Source: Angelakisella sp. (GTDB lineage: Bacteria > Bacillota > Clostridia > Oscillospirales > Ruminococcaceae). From it: a stretch of DNA of 32,219 nt. This document shows positions 1 through 7,419 of this stretch, piece after piece (the first letter of the stretch is position 1; the number at the start of each line of letters is the position of its first letter). Below the pieces are notes generated by a model. That model saw only the letters and a program-made list of their open reading frames with translations, did no database searches and had not been told where the DNA came from. A program made the translations under genes and the position numbers. The DNA lies in NCBI GenBank assembly GCA_020025195.1, contig JAHHSN010000014.1:1-32219 (forward strand). The letters are read 5' to 3'.

Positions 1-67
1 GGTCGCGGGCGCGGGCCTTTCGGCCCCCGCGCTCCCCGCTGTTTTGTCTCCGCGGGCGTTCGGCGCG

Positions 68-93
68 CGGGCTCCCGGAGCGGCCCGTTTTTT
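68..93 (+). terminator. Probable terminator of an upstream gene outside the window
   Basis: CGGGC (68-72) pairs with GCCCG (83-87) and is followed directly by TTTTTT. A second GC-rich hairpin lies at about 7-33. Both sit upstream of the first promoter, so they probably end a gene to the left of the window. Confidence 0.5.
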
Positions 94-96
94 CTC

Positions 97-126
97 TGGT
101 GAAAGCCGCGGGAGTTATGCTATAAT
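97..126 (+). promoter_or_regulatory. Extended -10 promoter for the kdpDE-like pair
   Basis: TATAAT at 121-126 is preceded by TG-N (TATGCTATAAT), an extended -10. The -35 region is poor (TGGTGA, 97-102, 18-nt spacer), which is usual for extended -10 promoters. The kinase start codon lies 39 nt downstream behind AAAGGAGG. Confidence 0.6.
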
Positions 127-164
127 AGGAGACAAAGAGCGACAGCAAGAAAGGAGGGCTCCCC

Positions 165-1247
165 ATGCAGCACTTTCGGGAGCGGCTGAAGACGGTCTTT
201 CCCGTCAGCCTCAATGACGCCATCACCACCACCAATCTGCTGTTCTGCGGCATGGTGCTCTGCATGATGTTTGAGCGGGGCGGCGTTTCCGACCGCTGTG
301 CCCCCATGGTTTTTGTGCTGGTGGTGTTTCTTACCTCCCGTATGACCGAGGGCTATCTCTGGGGACTTTCCGCCAGTATCTTCTCCGTCATCATCGTCGA
401 TTACGCCTTCACCGAGCCGTTCTACACCTTCGACTTTATGACCGCCGGCTACCCCGTCACCTTCATCACCATGTTCGCGGTCTCCATCCTCACCAGCACC
501 GTCACCTCCCGCTTCAAGAACGACGAGCGCCTCCTGCGGGAAACCGAAAAGGAGCGCACCCGCGCCAATCTCCTGCGGGCGGTCTCGCATGATCTCCGCA
601 CTCCGCTGACCGCCATCTCCGGCGCCATCACCACCGTTCTGGAGCAGGATTCCCTCTCCCGGGAGCAGGAGACGGCCCTTCTTCAGAATGCCGCAGAGGA
701 ATCCCAATGGCTCATCCGCATGGTGGAAAATCTCCTCACTGTGACCCGGGTCGATCCCGAGGGAGACGCCCTCAAGACCAGCCCCGAGGCTGCGGAGGAA
801 ATTCTGGCGGGCGCCGCGGGGAAATTCCGTTCCCGCTACCCCGGCTATACCGTCCGGGTCTCCGCTCCGGAGGAGCTCATCTTTATCTCGGTGGACGCGA
901 CGCTCATCGAGCAGGTACTGCTTAATCTTCTGGAAAACGCCGCGCTCCACGGGGAAACCGCCACCGAGATCGCCCTCTCGGTGGAAGCGGAAAAGAAAAA
1001 CGCCTGCATCCGGGTGGAGGATAACGGCAAAGGCCTCCTCCCCGAGGCCATCCCCACCCTCTTTGACGGCATCCGGAAACGCATCGAAACCGAGGAATCC
1101 GATCACCGACGGCATATGGGACTGGGGCTTTCGGTCTGTCGTACCATTGTGGAGGCGCACGGCGGCTCCATCTCCGCCCAAAACCGTCCCGAGGGCGGTG
1201 CCTGCTTTACCATACTGTTACCGCTCTACCGAGAGGAGGAACCCTAA
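165..1247 (+). CDS. KdpD-like sensor histidine kinase, short form
   Basis: Membrane histidine kinase that would phosphorylate the regulator encoded next to it. Residues about 20-115 form hydrophobic segments resembling the KdpD DUF4118 membrane region. A HisKA domain follows with SHDLRTPLTA (phospho-acceptor His142). The ATPase domain has an N-box (N254, N258), DNGKG (286-290) and GLGLS (319-323). At 360 residues it lacks the roughly 400-residue cytosolic KdpD and USP sensor region of full KdpD. The start is an ATG behind AAGGAGG, and no coding sequence for the missing part lies upstream in the window. Its stop abuts the regulator's ATG (TAAATG), so the two are co-translated. KdpD normally responds to K+ limitation or turgor; the signal sensed here is unknown, and no kdpABC is visible. 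Confidence 0.85.
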   Translation: MQHFRERLKTVFPVSLNDAITTTNLLFCGMVLCMMFERGGVSDRCAPMVFVLVVFLTSRMTEGYLWGLSASIFSVIIVDYAFTEPFYTFDFMTAGYPVTFITMFAVSILTSTVTSRFKNDERLLRETEKERTRANLLRAVSHDLRTPLTAISGAITTVLEQDSLSREQETALLQNAAEESQWLIRMVENLLTVTRVDPEGDALKTSPEAAEEILAGAAGKFRSRYPGYTVRVSAPEELIFISVDATLIEQVLLNLLENAALHGETATEIALSVEAEKKNACIRVEDNGKGLLPEAIPTLFDGIRKRIETEESDHRRHMGLGLSVCRTIVEAHGGSISAQNRPEGGACFTILLPLYREEEP

Positions 1248-1934
1248 ATGGACACCATCTTGATTGTGGAGGATGAAAAAACCATCCGGGACTTTGTAGC
1301 GACCGCGCTCCGAAACGGAGGCTTTGCCCCCCGGGAGGCCGACTGCGCCGAAGCCGCGATGCGGGAGCTTGCGGCGGGCGGCTGTGACGCCGTTCTATTG
1401 GATCTGGGCCTTCCCGATCGGGATGGGCTGTCTCTCCTCAGGGAGATCCGGGAGCAGTCCGATCTGCCGGTCATCATCGTCTCGGCCAGAAGTCAGGAAA
1501 ACGACAAGGTGCTGGCCTTAGATTACGGCGCCGATGACTACATCACCAAGCCCTTCGGCACCCCGGAGCTTCTGGCCCGCATCCGCGCCGCGCTCCGCCG
1601 TCACCCCTCCGCCGGGGAAAAGCCCGCCGACCGCTACTCCGTCGGGGAGCTCACCATCGACTACGAGCGCCGTCTGGTCACGCTGGGCGGCGAGGAGGTG
1701 CACCTCACCGTCAATGAATACCGTCTGGTGGAGCTTCTCAGCCGCCACCCCGGGCGGGTGCTCACCTACGACGCCATCAGTCAAGCGATCTGGGGGCAGG
1801 AGGCAAGGCGCAGCAACCAGCTTTTGCGCGTCAACATGGCGAACATCCGCCGCAAGCTGGAGCAGAACCCCGCCGAACCCCGCTACATCCACACCGAGGT
1901 GGGCGTTGGCTACCGCATGGCCGAAAACGTCTGA
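1248..1934 (+). CDS. KdpE-like response regulator (OmpR/PhoB family)
   Basis: DNA-binding response regulator of 228 residues. The receiver domain (about 3-115) has the acidic pocket E8/D9, phospho-acceptor D52, S79 and K101 (TKPFG). A winged-helix output domain covers about 128-224 and ends with the typical GVGYRM. It starts immediately after the kinase stop codon with no gap, so it is the obvious partner of that kinase. KdpE homologs usually activate potassium-uptake operons; no target is visible here, so the regulon is unknown. A strong terminator follows. Confidence 0.88.
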   Translation: MDTILIVEDEKTIRDFVATALRNGGFAPREADCAEAAMRELAAGGCDAVLLDLGLPDRDGLSLLREIREQSDLPVIIVSARSQENDKVLALDYGADDYITKPFGTPELLARIRAALRRHPSAGEKPADRYSVGELTIDYERRLVTLGGEEVHLTVNEYRLVELLSRHPGRVLTYDAISQAIWGQEARRSNQLLRVNMANIRRKLEQNPAEPRYIHTEVGVGYRMAENV

Positions 1935-1959
1935 CCCCCGAAGCATCTAAAAACATTCA

Positions 1960-1991
1960 GAAGCATCCGGGTTTTCGGGTGCTTCCGTGTT
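1960..1991 (+). terminator. Rho-independent terminator after the kdpDE-like pair
   Basis: GAAGCATCCG (1960-1969) pairs over 10 bp with CGGGTGCTTC (1976-1985), including one G-T pair, with loop GGTTTT. The sequence CGTGTTTTT follows. Confidence 0.75.
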
Positions 1992-2187
1992 TTTACAGGC
2001 CGAGTGCGTCATGATACGCCGATCAGCGGCGTCACTCTGTTTTGTGCTATGCTGTAATGTCTGCGGCCGTTCGGCTTATTTGGGTTTATCGAACAGTCCT
2101 ATCCCCGGCTCTCCGGTAGGGCCCCGAATTGCGGGCGGGTTGGAGTCGGAAGTATCCTTTTCCCCTTTATTTGGGGCGTTTCCCGTT
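1992..2187. other. Gene-free stretch with hairpins, no recognised gene
   Basis: No convincing reading frame was found. GAGTG (2001-2005) can pair with CACTC, and a smaller hairpin, CGCCG-ATCAG-CGGCG, nests inside. GCCGTTCGGC forms another small stem. TATGCTGTAAT at 2048-2058 resembles the extended -10 elements used elsewhere in the window. The stretch ends at the strong terminator at 2188-2234, so an untranslated transcript on the plus strand is possible but unproven. Confidence 0.3.
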
Positions 2188-2234
2188 CAAAAAAACGGCA
2201 GACAGAGAGGCCTCTCTGTCTGCCGTTTTATTTT
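2188..2234. terminator. Bidirectional terminator with 19-bp arms
   Basis: Bases 2192-2210 and 2211-2229 are perfect reverse complements. An A-run lies to the left and TTTTATTTT to the right, so it can stop transcription from both directions. It lies 110 nt beyond the htrA stop on the minus strand. Confidence 0.85.
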
Positions 2235-2340
2235 ACCCGCCCGGGTTTTTGATAAAACAAATTGTATTTTCGAAGCAAATGATACAATTCGTATCCGCTC
2301 CAGTAAAAATTTCCCGGCGTATGGCACTTTCTTTTTTCAC

Positions 2341-3555
2341 TCAGGAGCCCTGCAGGACGACCTCTACCTCAAAGGTGCGGTCCCGGCCGTTCGGGTCCTG
2401 ACGGAATATGGTGATGGAAACGGTATCGCCCGGCGCATAGTCCGCGAGGATCTCGCTCACCTCTGCCTTACCGGTGATGGTGTAGCCGTCGATGGCGGTG
2501 ATGATGTCGCCCGGCTCCACGCCCTTTTTCCCAATGTCTGCGCCCTCGTTAATCTCCTTGATGAGGAGACCGCGGGGTACGCCGTTCATCATGGCGGTCA
2601 CGTCGTCCACCTCGATCACCATGATGCCGAGCATCGCACGGCCGGTCACCTTGCCGTTCGCAAGGAGATCGTCGATGATGGGCAGGGCCTCATTGATGGG
2701 AATGGAGAAGCCGATGCCCTCATAGCCCTCCTGCACCAGCTTGGAGGAGGTGATGCCCACCACCTGACCGTAGCTGTTGATAAGAGGGCCGCCGGAGTTG
2801 CCGGGGTTGATAGCAACGTCCGCCTGAATGCAGACCATGGTGTAGCCGATCTCGGTTTTGATGATGCGGTTGACCGCCGAGACATAGCCGACCGTCTGGG
2901 TGGAGGCCAGCGCCAGCCCGCCGGGGTTTCCGATGGCGACTACCCGCTCCCCGACCTCCAGCTCATCGCTGTCGCCGAAGGTGGCGGCCGTCAGCCCCGC
3001 GGGGGCAAAGTCCAGCTTGAGGACGGCAAGGTCGGTCTGCTGGTCCATCCCGACCAGCTGAGCGGAAACGGAATCGCCCTCCGAAAGCACCACCTCATAG
3101 GATTCGCCGCCCGCTACCACGTGGGCGTTGGTGATGATATAACCCTCCTCCGAAAGGACGATGCCGGTGCCCTCGGAGCCGATGCCGTGGCTCACGATGC
3201 CGACCACCGAATCCTTGCACTTTTTATAGATCGCCTTGGGGGAAAGCTCGCCCTTTCCGGCGGGGTCCGATTCCTCCTCAAAGCCGCCGGGCTTCTGCTG
3301 CTGATCGATCTCCGGCAGGTTGGGAAGCTCGGAGCTGGGGGGCACGGCAGGCGTTTCGGGCTTCGTCTCCGGCTTCTGGAGGAACGACGCCGCCACAAAA
3401 ACGATGATGCTGATGACAGCCGCCACGCCGATCACGATCAGGAACGCCCGGAGTCCGCGGTTCCCTTCCCGGTGGCAGGAGGACTGCTCCGGGCCGCCGC
3501 GGTATTCCTCGTAATCCCAGTGGTAGGAACCGTCTCTCTTGTCCCGACTATTCAT
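2341..3555 (-). CDS. htrA: HtrA/DegP-type serine protease with PDZ domain, membrane-anchored
   Basis: Extracytoplasmic quality-control protease of the S1C family that degrades misfolded secreted proteins. Its 404 residues comprise a short cytosolic N-terminus, one membrane segment (about 36-58), a Pro/Glu-rich linker (60-100), a trypsin-like domain with catalytic H145 (NAHVV), D175 (TDLAVLK) and S254 (GNSGGPL), and one PDZ domain (about 306-395). All three catalytic residues are intact. The start ATG overlaps the kinase stop codon (ATGA), so it is translationally coupled to the two-component system upstream. In Bacillus, htrA genes are controlled by the CssRS pair; having the protease as third gene of a kinase/regulator operon suggests the same secretion-stress logic here, which is inference. 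Confidence 0.93.
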   Translation of the reverse strand: MNSRDKRDGSYHWDYEEYRGGPEQSSCHREGNRGLRAFLIVIGVAAVISIIVFVAASFLQKPETKPETPAVPPSSELPNLPEIDQQQKPGGFEEESDPAGKGELSPKAIYKKCKDSVVGIVSHGIGSEGTGIVLSEEGYIITNAHVVAGGESYEVVLSEGDSVSAQLVGMDQQTDLAVLKLDFAPAGLTAATFGDSDELEVGERVVAIGNPGGLALASTQTVGYVSAVNRIIKTEIGYTMVCIQADVAINPGNSGGPLINSYGQVVGITSSKLVQEGYEGIGFSIPINEALPIIDDLLANGKVTGRAMLGIMVIEVDDVTAMMNGVPRGLLIKEINEGADIGKKGVEPGDIITAIDGYTITGKAEVSEILADYAPGDTVSITIFRQDPNGRDRTFEVEVVLQGS

Positions 3556-5081
3556 TCCATCTTCTCCTCTCTGCCGGATTCCCCGGCGGCAAGCTCGGTA
3601 AAGCTCGCGTCCATGGTGGGCGCCTTGCGGTTCGCGCCCTTTTTATTGTGGGCCAGATCGGCAGGAAGCCCGATGACAAATTCGGTGTAGTGACCGGGGT
3701 TGCTCCGCACAAAGATCTCGCCGTTATGGATATTCATGATGGTCTTGCAGATGGCAAGCCCCAACCCCACGCCGTTTTTATCGAGAGAACGGCTGCGGTC
3801 GGACTTGTAGAAGCGGTCGAACAGCCGGGGGATCTCCTCCGGCAGAACCCCCGCTCCGGAATTCCGCACTGCTACCATAATATTCCCATGCTCGGGATAA
3901 AAGTCGAACGAAAGCTCGCCGCCCTCATCCACGAATTTGACGGCGTTGTCAATGAGGTTATAGACCACCTGCTGGATGAGATCGGCGTCCGCGAGGACCC
4001 AAACCCGCTCGGTATCAAGCCCGGTGACCTCGATCTTCTTTTCCTCCAGCCGCTGCTCAAAGCCAAGGAGCGTCCGGGTAACAAGCTCGGTAATCTCCAC
4101 CCCGGTGGGAGCGATCTTCCGCTCTCCCGCCTCGATCTGGCTGAGGGTGAGCATATTGCGGACGAGGCGCGACAGGCGCTGCACCTCTCCGGAAACGATG
4201 CGGAGATAGTGGTTCTGCTTTTCGCGCGGAATGGTGCCGTCCAGAATGCCGTCGATGAAGCCGCCGATGGTGGTCATCGGGGTTTTAAGCTCATGGGAAA
4301 CGTTGGCGGTAAAGCTGCGGCGGGTGGTCTCCATGAGGGCGAGCGAGGTCGCCATGCTGTTGAAGGCGGAGGCCAGCGTCGCGATCTCATCGTCACCCTC
4401 CACCGGAACGCGCACCGAGAAATCCCCCTTGGAGAATGCCTCGGTCGCGGCAAGCATCTGCCGGAGGGGGTTCACCATGGTGGCGGTCACAAAGTAGATG
4501 ACGATAAAGCTGATGACCGAAACAACGATGGCGGAAATGAGGAACATCCGCAGGATATCCCCATAGAGGGCGGAAAGCGCCTCCGCGGGGGAAGCCGCCA
4601 GCACCGCCCCCACCAAAAGGTCTCCCTCGCCATAGACGGGGAGCGCCACGACGTAATGCCGGTTGGGGTAGATATTGGAAAGGGAGGAGACCCCCCGATA
4701 CTCGCCCTGCGTCTCCAGCGTCTTGATGACGGCCTCCGGCAGGGTTTTGGGCAGCTCTCCCTTGGAGATGCGGGTGCCGAGCAGCACCTTGCTGTTATTA
4801 TCGATGAGGTAGATATCCGCCTCGATGGCCGTCCCCAGCACCGAAAAGATGGGTTCCAGCACGTCGGAGCTGACATAGCGGTAGTCATGGGAGGCGTAGT
4901 TCGCCATGGTGACCGATGCCGCCTGCTTCACGTTCTGGCTGAGGAGGGTATACTTATCGGTCTTAAAGTAGCGGTTCGCCAGCACCATCAGGATGACCCC
5001 GACAAAGACCATACTGATGAGGATAATGGAGCAGCATACCGAAAAGTATTTGCCCATCAGCGTCCTTCTTGCGCGTTTCAT
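3552..5081 (-). CDS. HAMP-domain sensor histidine kinase
   Basis: Transmembrane kinase of 509 residues that would sense an extracytoplasmic signal and phosphorylate the regulator encoded just upstream. It has TM1 (about 13-35), an extracytoplasmic sensor region (about 36-175), TM2 (about 178-200), a HAMP linker (200-252), HisKA with H263 in SHELKTPMT, and an ATPase domain with N375/N379 and GVGLGLA (437-443). The G1 box reads NSGAG (407-411), with Asn in place of the usual first Asp; this variant also occurs in other kinases. The Lys/Arg-rich C-terminal tail after residue 475 is extra. Three bases separate it from the regulator, and its stop overlaps htrA by 4 bp. It resembles CssS/PhoR-type kinases; the ligand cannot be told. 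Confidence 0.9.
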   Translation of the reverse strand: MKRARRTLMGKYFSVCCSIILISMVFVGVILMVLANRYFKTDKYTLLSQNVKQAASVTMANYASHDYRYVSSDVLEPIFSVLGTAIEADIYLIDNNSKVLLGTRISKGELPKTLPEAVIKTLETQGEYRGVSSLSNIYPNRHYVVALPVYGEGDLLVGAVLAASPAEALSALYGDILRMFLISAIVVSVISFIVIYFVTATMVNPLRQMLAATEAFSKGDFSVRVPVEGDDEIATLASAFNSMATSLALMETTRRSFTANVSHELKTPMTTIGGFIDGILDGTIPREKQNHYLRIVSGEVQRLSRLVRNMLTLSQIEAGERKIAPTGVEITELVTRTLLGFEQRLEEKKIEVTGLDTERVWVLADADLIQQVVYNLIDNAVKFVDEGGELSFDFYPEHGNIMVAVRNSGAGVLPEEIPRLFDRFYKSDRSRSLDKNGVGLGLAICKTIMNIHNGEIFVRSNPGHYTEFVIGLPADLAHNKKGANRKAPTMDASFTELAAGESGREEKME

Positions 5082-5084
5082 CTC

Positions 5085-5771
5085 TTATTCCTTGACCTCG
5101 AATTTATAACCGACGCCCCAGACCGTCTTGAGGCTCCACTGTTCGGAAACGCCCTCCAGCTTTTCACGCAGCCGCTTGATGTGGACGTCCACGGTGCGGC
5201 TGTCGCCGTAATACTCAAAGCCCCAGACCTCATCGAGGAGCTGGTCTCTTGTATAGACGCGGTTGGGATTGCTGGCGAGATGGAAGAGCAGCTCCAGCTC
5301 CTTGGGCGGGGCCTCCACCACCTTGCCGTCAACCTTAAGCTCATAGCGGGTCATATTGACGGTGAGCTTATCATAGCTTACCTCCTTGACCTCCGCGGCA
5401 TTCGACGCGGGCGCGGAGCGGCGCAGCACCGCCTTGATGCGGGCCACGATCTCCTTGGTGTCAAAGGGCTTCACCACATAGTCATCGGCGCCGAGCTCCA
5501 GCCCGAGGACCTTATCAAAGGTCTCCCCCTTGGCGGTCAGCATGATGATGGGGCAGTCGCTCTTTTTGCGGATCTCACGGCAGACCTGCCAGCCGTCCAG
5601 CTTCGGCATCATGATGTCCAGCAGGATGAGGGCGGGCTTTTCGCTTTCAAAGCGGTCCACCGCTTCTTCGCCGTCGTGCGCCATCACGACCTCATAGCCC
5701 TCTTTGACGAGGTACAGGCGCAGCAGCTCGCAGATATTAAGATCATCATCGGCAACTAAGATTTTTTCCAC
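5085..5771 (-). CDS. OmpR/PhoB-family response regulator of the htrA operon
   Basis: Response regulator of 228 residues. The receiver domain has D8/D9, phospho-acceptor D52, T79 and K101 (VKPFD). A winged-helix domain covers about 130-226, with TVDVHIKRLREKLE as recognition-helix region and GVGYKF near the end. First gene of the regulator-kinase-htrA operon. The start ATG lies behind an AAGGAGG site. As in related systems it probably activates its own operon, but no direct-repeat binding site could be confidently identified upstream. Confidence 0.92.
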   Translation of the reverse strand: MEKILVADDDLNICELLRLYLVKEGYEVVMAHDGEEAVDRFESEKPALILLDIMMPKLDGWQVCREIRKKSDCPIIMLTAKGETFDKVLGLELGADDYVVKPFDTKEIVARIKAVLRRSAPASNAAEVKEVSYDKLTVNMTRYELKVDGKVVEAPPKELELLFHLASNPNRVYTRDQLLDEVWGFEYYGDSRTVDVHIKRLREKLEGVSEQWSLKTVWGVGYKFEVKE

Positions 5772-5862
5772 AGTCTTGGCCTCCTTGTATTTCCTCTGAA
5801 AAGGGGCAAAACGGACCGCTTCGTTTCCGGGCGGCTATTGACCCCTATACTGTTCCTATTTT

Positions 5863-5892
5863 ATTATACTATACTTTTCTGGAAAATCATAA
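5863..5892 (-). promoter_or_regulatory. Probable promoter of the regulator-kinase-htrA operon
   Basis: A minus-strand TATAAT (5863-5868) lies in an AT-rich patch about 90 nt before the regulator's ATG. The -35 match is weak (TTATGA at 18 nt), as expected for an activator-dependent promoter. The same patch also contains plus-strand TTGACC (5838-5843) with TATTAT, but no plus-strand gene follows. Confidence 0.4.
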
Positions 5893-5932
5893 AGAAAATT
5901 TTAAGGGCTTCGCATTATTTTATGAACAGAAT

Positions 5933-5985
5933 AAAAAGAAGGGCGCCGCGCTCCCTTTTGGGCGGGGCGCCGCGTCCTTCCTTCG
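5933..5985 (-). terminator. Terminator of peptidase T
   Basis: Downstream of the pepT stop, the minus-strand transcript forms a long imperfect GC stem (GGCGCC near 5970 pairing with GGCGCC near 5944, loop AAAA) followed by UUCUUUUUAUU. Confidence 0.6.
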
Positions 5986-6008
5986 GCGGAAAGCCTTCCG
6001 GCTCTCTT

Positions 6009-7223
6009 TTATTTCGCGTAGAGGGCGATAATATTGAGGATGATCTCCATGGACCGGTCCATCCGCTCCACCGTGGCGAACTCATAGACACCGTGGAAAT
6101 TATAGCCGCCGGTTCCGAGGTTGGGGCAGGGCAGGCCCTTCCAGCTGAGGGTGGCACCGTCGGTGCCGCCGCGGATGGGGTTCTCGATGGGGGTAAGACC
6201 CGCCATGCGGATTGCCTCCCGGGCAGTTTCCACCAGATGGAAGTGCGGACGGATGCGCTCCAGCATGCTGCGGTAGCTGTCCTCGATGGTGACCTTGACG
6301 GTGTCCGCGCCGTACCGGCCGTTGAGACAGTCCGCGATATGGCGCATCGTTTCCTTCTTATAATTCAGCTTATCCATATCGTGGTCGCGGAGAATATAGC
6401 CGAGCTTGGCCTTGCTGACGTCGCCGTACATCTGGGTGAGGTGATAGAAGCCCTCTCTCCCCTCGGTGTGCTCGGGACGATCCATCTGAGGCAGTGCCAT
6501 GTGGAACTCCATGGCGACGTTGGAGGCGTTGATCATGGTGTCCTTGGCTTCGCCGGGATGCACCGAAAGGCCGGTGACCTCCACGACCGCCGCCGCGCCG
6601 TTAAAGTTTTCATACTCAATGGTACCGACGTCACCGCCGTCCACGGTATAGGCAAACTCCGCGCCGAAGCCGGGGATGTCAAAGAGATCCGCGCCCCGTC
6701 CGATCTCCTCATCGGGGGTCACGCCGATGCAGAGCTTGCCATGGGGCAGGCCTTCCTTAATGATGTGCTCCACCGCGGCAAAGATCTCCGCGATGCCCGC
6801 CTTGTCATCGGCGCCCAGCAGCGTGGTTCCGTCGGAGGTGAGGAGGGTCTCCCCCACCATTTCGGAAAGGAAGGGAAAGCGCTCCGGGGAAAGCACCGCG
6901 CCGGAGGGCAGGGTGAGCGCCTTGCCGTCATAGTTGGGATAAAGCTGCGGCTTTACATGCTCGCCGGGAGCGTCGGGGGCGGTATCCATATGGGCGATGA
7001 ATCCAAGGGCGGGCTTCTCCTCACAGCCGGGGGTGGCGGCGAGGCTTGCATAGACATAGCCGTTTTCATCCAGATGGGCGTCCTCACAGCCGATGGCCTT
7101 CAGGTCCTCCACCAGTATTTTGGCGAGGTCCAACTGACGGGCGGTGGAAGGACAGGTCCCGCTCTCCTCATCGCTCGTGGTGTAGACCTGCGCGTATTTC
7201 ATTAGGTATTCGTAAGCTCTCAT
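6009..7223 (-). CDS. pepT: Peptidase T (M20B aminotripeptidase)
   Basis: Cytosolic zinc tripeptidase releasing N-terminal residues from tripeptides. At 404 residues it matches the usual family length. Visible metal/catalytic motifs are HMDT (H78, D80), GADDKAG (138-143), DEEIGRG (171-177, catalytic Glu) and the C-terminal TGGYNFHGVYEF histidine. The ATG at 7223 was chosen because the protein then begins MRAYEYLMKY, like other PepT proteins, and GGAG lies 8 nt upstream; open frame further upstream is unrelated and crosses the promoter. It is monocistronic, with its own promoter and terminator. Confidence 0.95.
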   Translation of the reverse strand: MRAYEYLMKYAQVYTTSDEESGTCPSTARQLDLAKILVEDLKAIGCEDAHLDENGYVYASLAATPGCEEKPALGFIAHMDTAPDAPGEHVKPQLYPNYDGKALTLPSGAVLSPERFPFLSEMVGETLLTSDGTTLLGADDKAGIAEIFAAVEHIIKEGLPHGKLCIGVTPDEEIGRGADLFDIPGFGAEFAYTVDGGDVGTIEYENFNGAAAVVEVTGLSVHPGEAKDTMINASNVAMEFHMALPQMDRPEHTEGREGFYHLTQMYGDVSKAKLGYILRDHDMDKLNYKKETMRHIADCLNGRYGADTVKVTIEDSYRSMLERIRPHFHLVETAREAIRMAGLTPIENPIRGGTDGATLSWKGLPCPNLGTGGYNFHGVYEFATVERMDRSMEIILNIIALYAK

Positions 7224-7256
7224 AGGGCGGAGCTCCTTTCCTGTAAACTTTACCGT

Positions 7257-7285
7257 ATTATACTCTTTTAGCGGGAAACTTTCAA
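7257..7285 (-). promoter_or_regulatory. pepT promoter
   Basis: Minus strand TTGAAA (7280-7285), 17-nt spacer, TATAAT (7257-7262). This is a near-consensus housekeeping promoter about 35 nt before the start codon. Confidence 0.8.
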
Positions 7286-7326
7286 CCGGGCGGAGTTTTT
7301 TGGGGGGGAAGGCCCCTCCTTTCCCG

Positions 7327-7377
7327 GGAAAAGAGACACACCCGACTCTCGTGGGTGGGTGAGAGTCGGGTGTGCTC
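7327..7377 (-). terminator. Terminator of the sigma/RsgI-like operon
   Basis: CACACCCGACTCTC (7337-7350) and GAGAGTCGGGTGTG (7361-7374) form a perfect 14-bp stem with a 10-nt loop. GAG/CTC extends it past a bulge, and CTCTTTTCCC follows on the minus strand. Confidence 0.75.
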
Positions 7378-7419
7378 TTGAGAAATAGGGTATCCCCTGA
7401 TAATGGAGGGGGAGATGTT

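Noticed and set aside
3648..5759. 703-residue open frame opposite the kinase and regulator genes
   Set aside because: It crosses two real genes and their junction and shows no domain; the His/Gly-rich product is typical of a reverse frame.
5838..5867. Plus-strand promoter-like TTGACC/TATTAT
   Set aside because: No plus-strand gene follows; it overlaps the minus-strand promoter and the downstream open frame is antisense to pepT.
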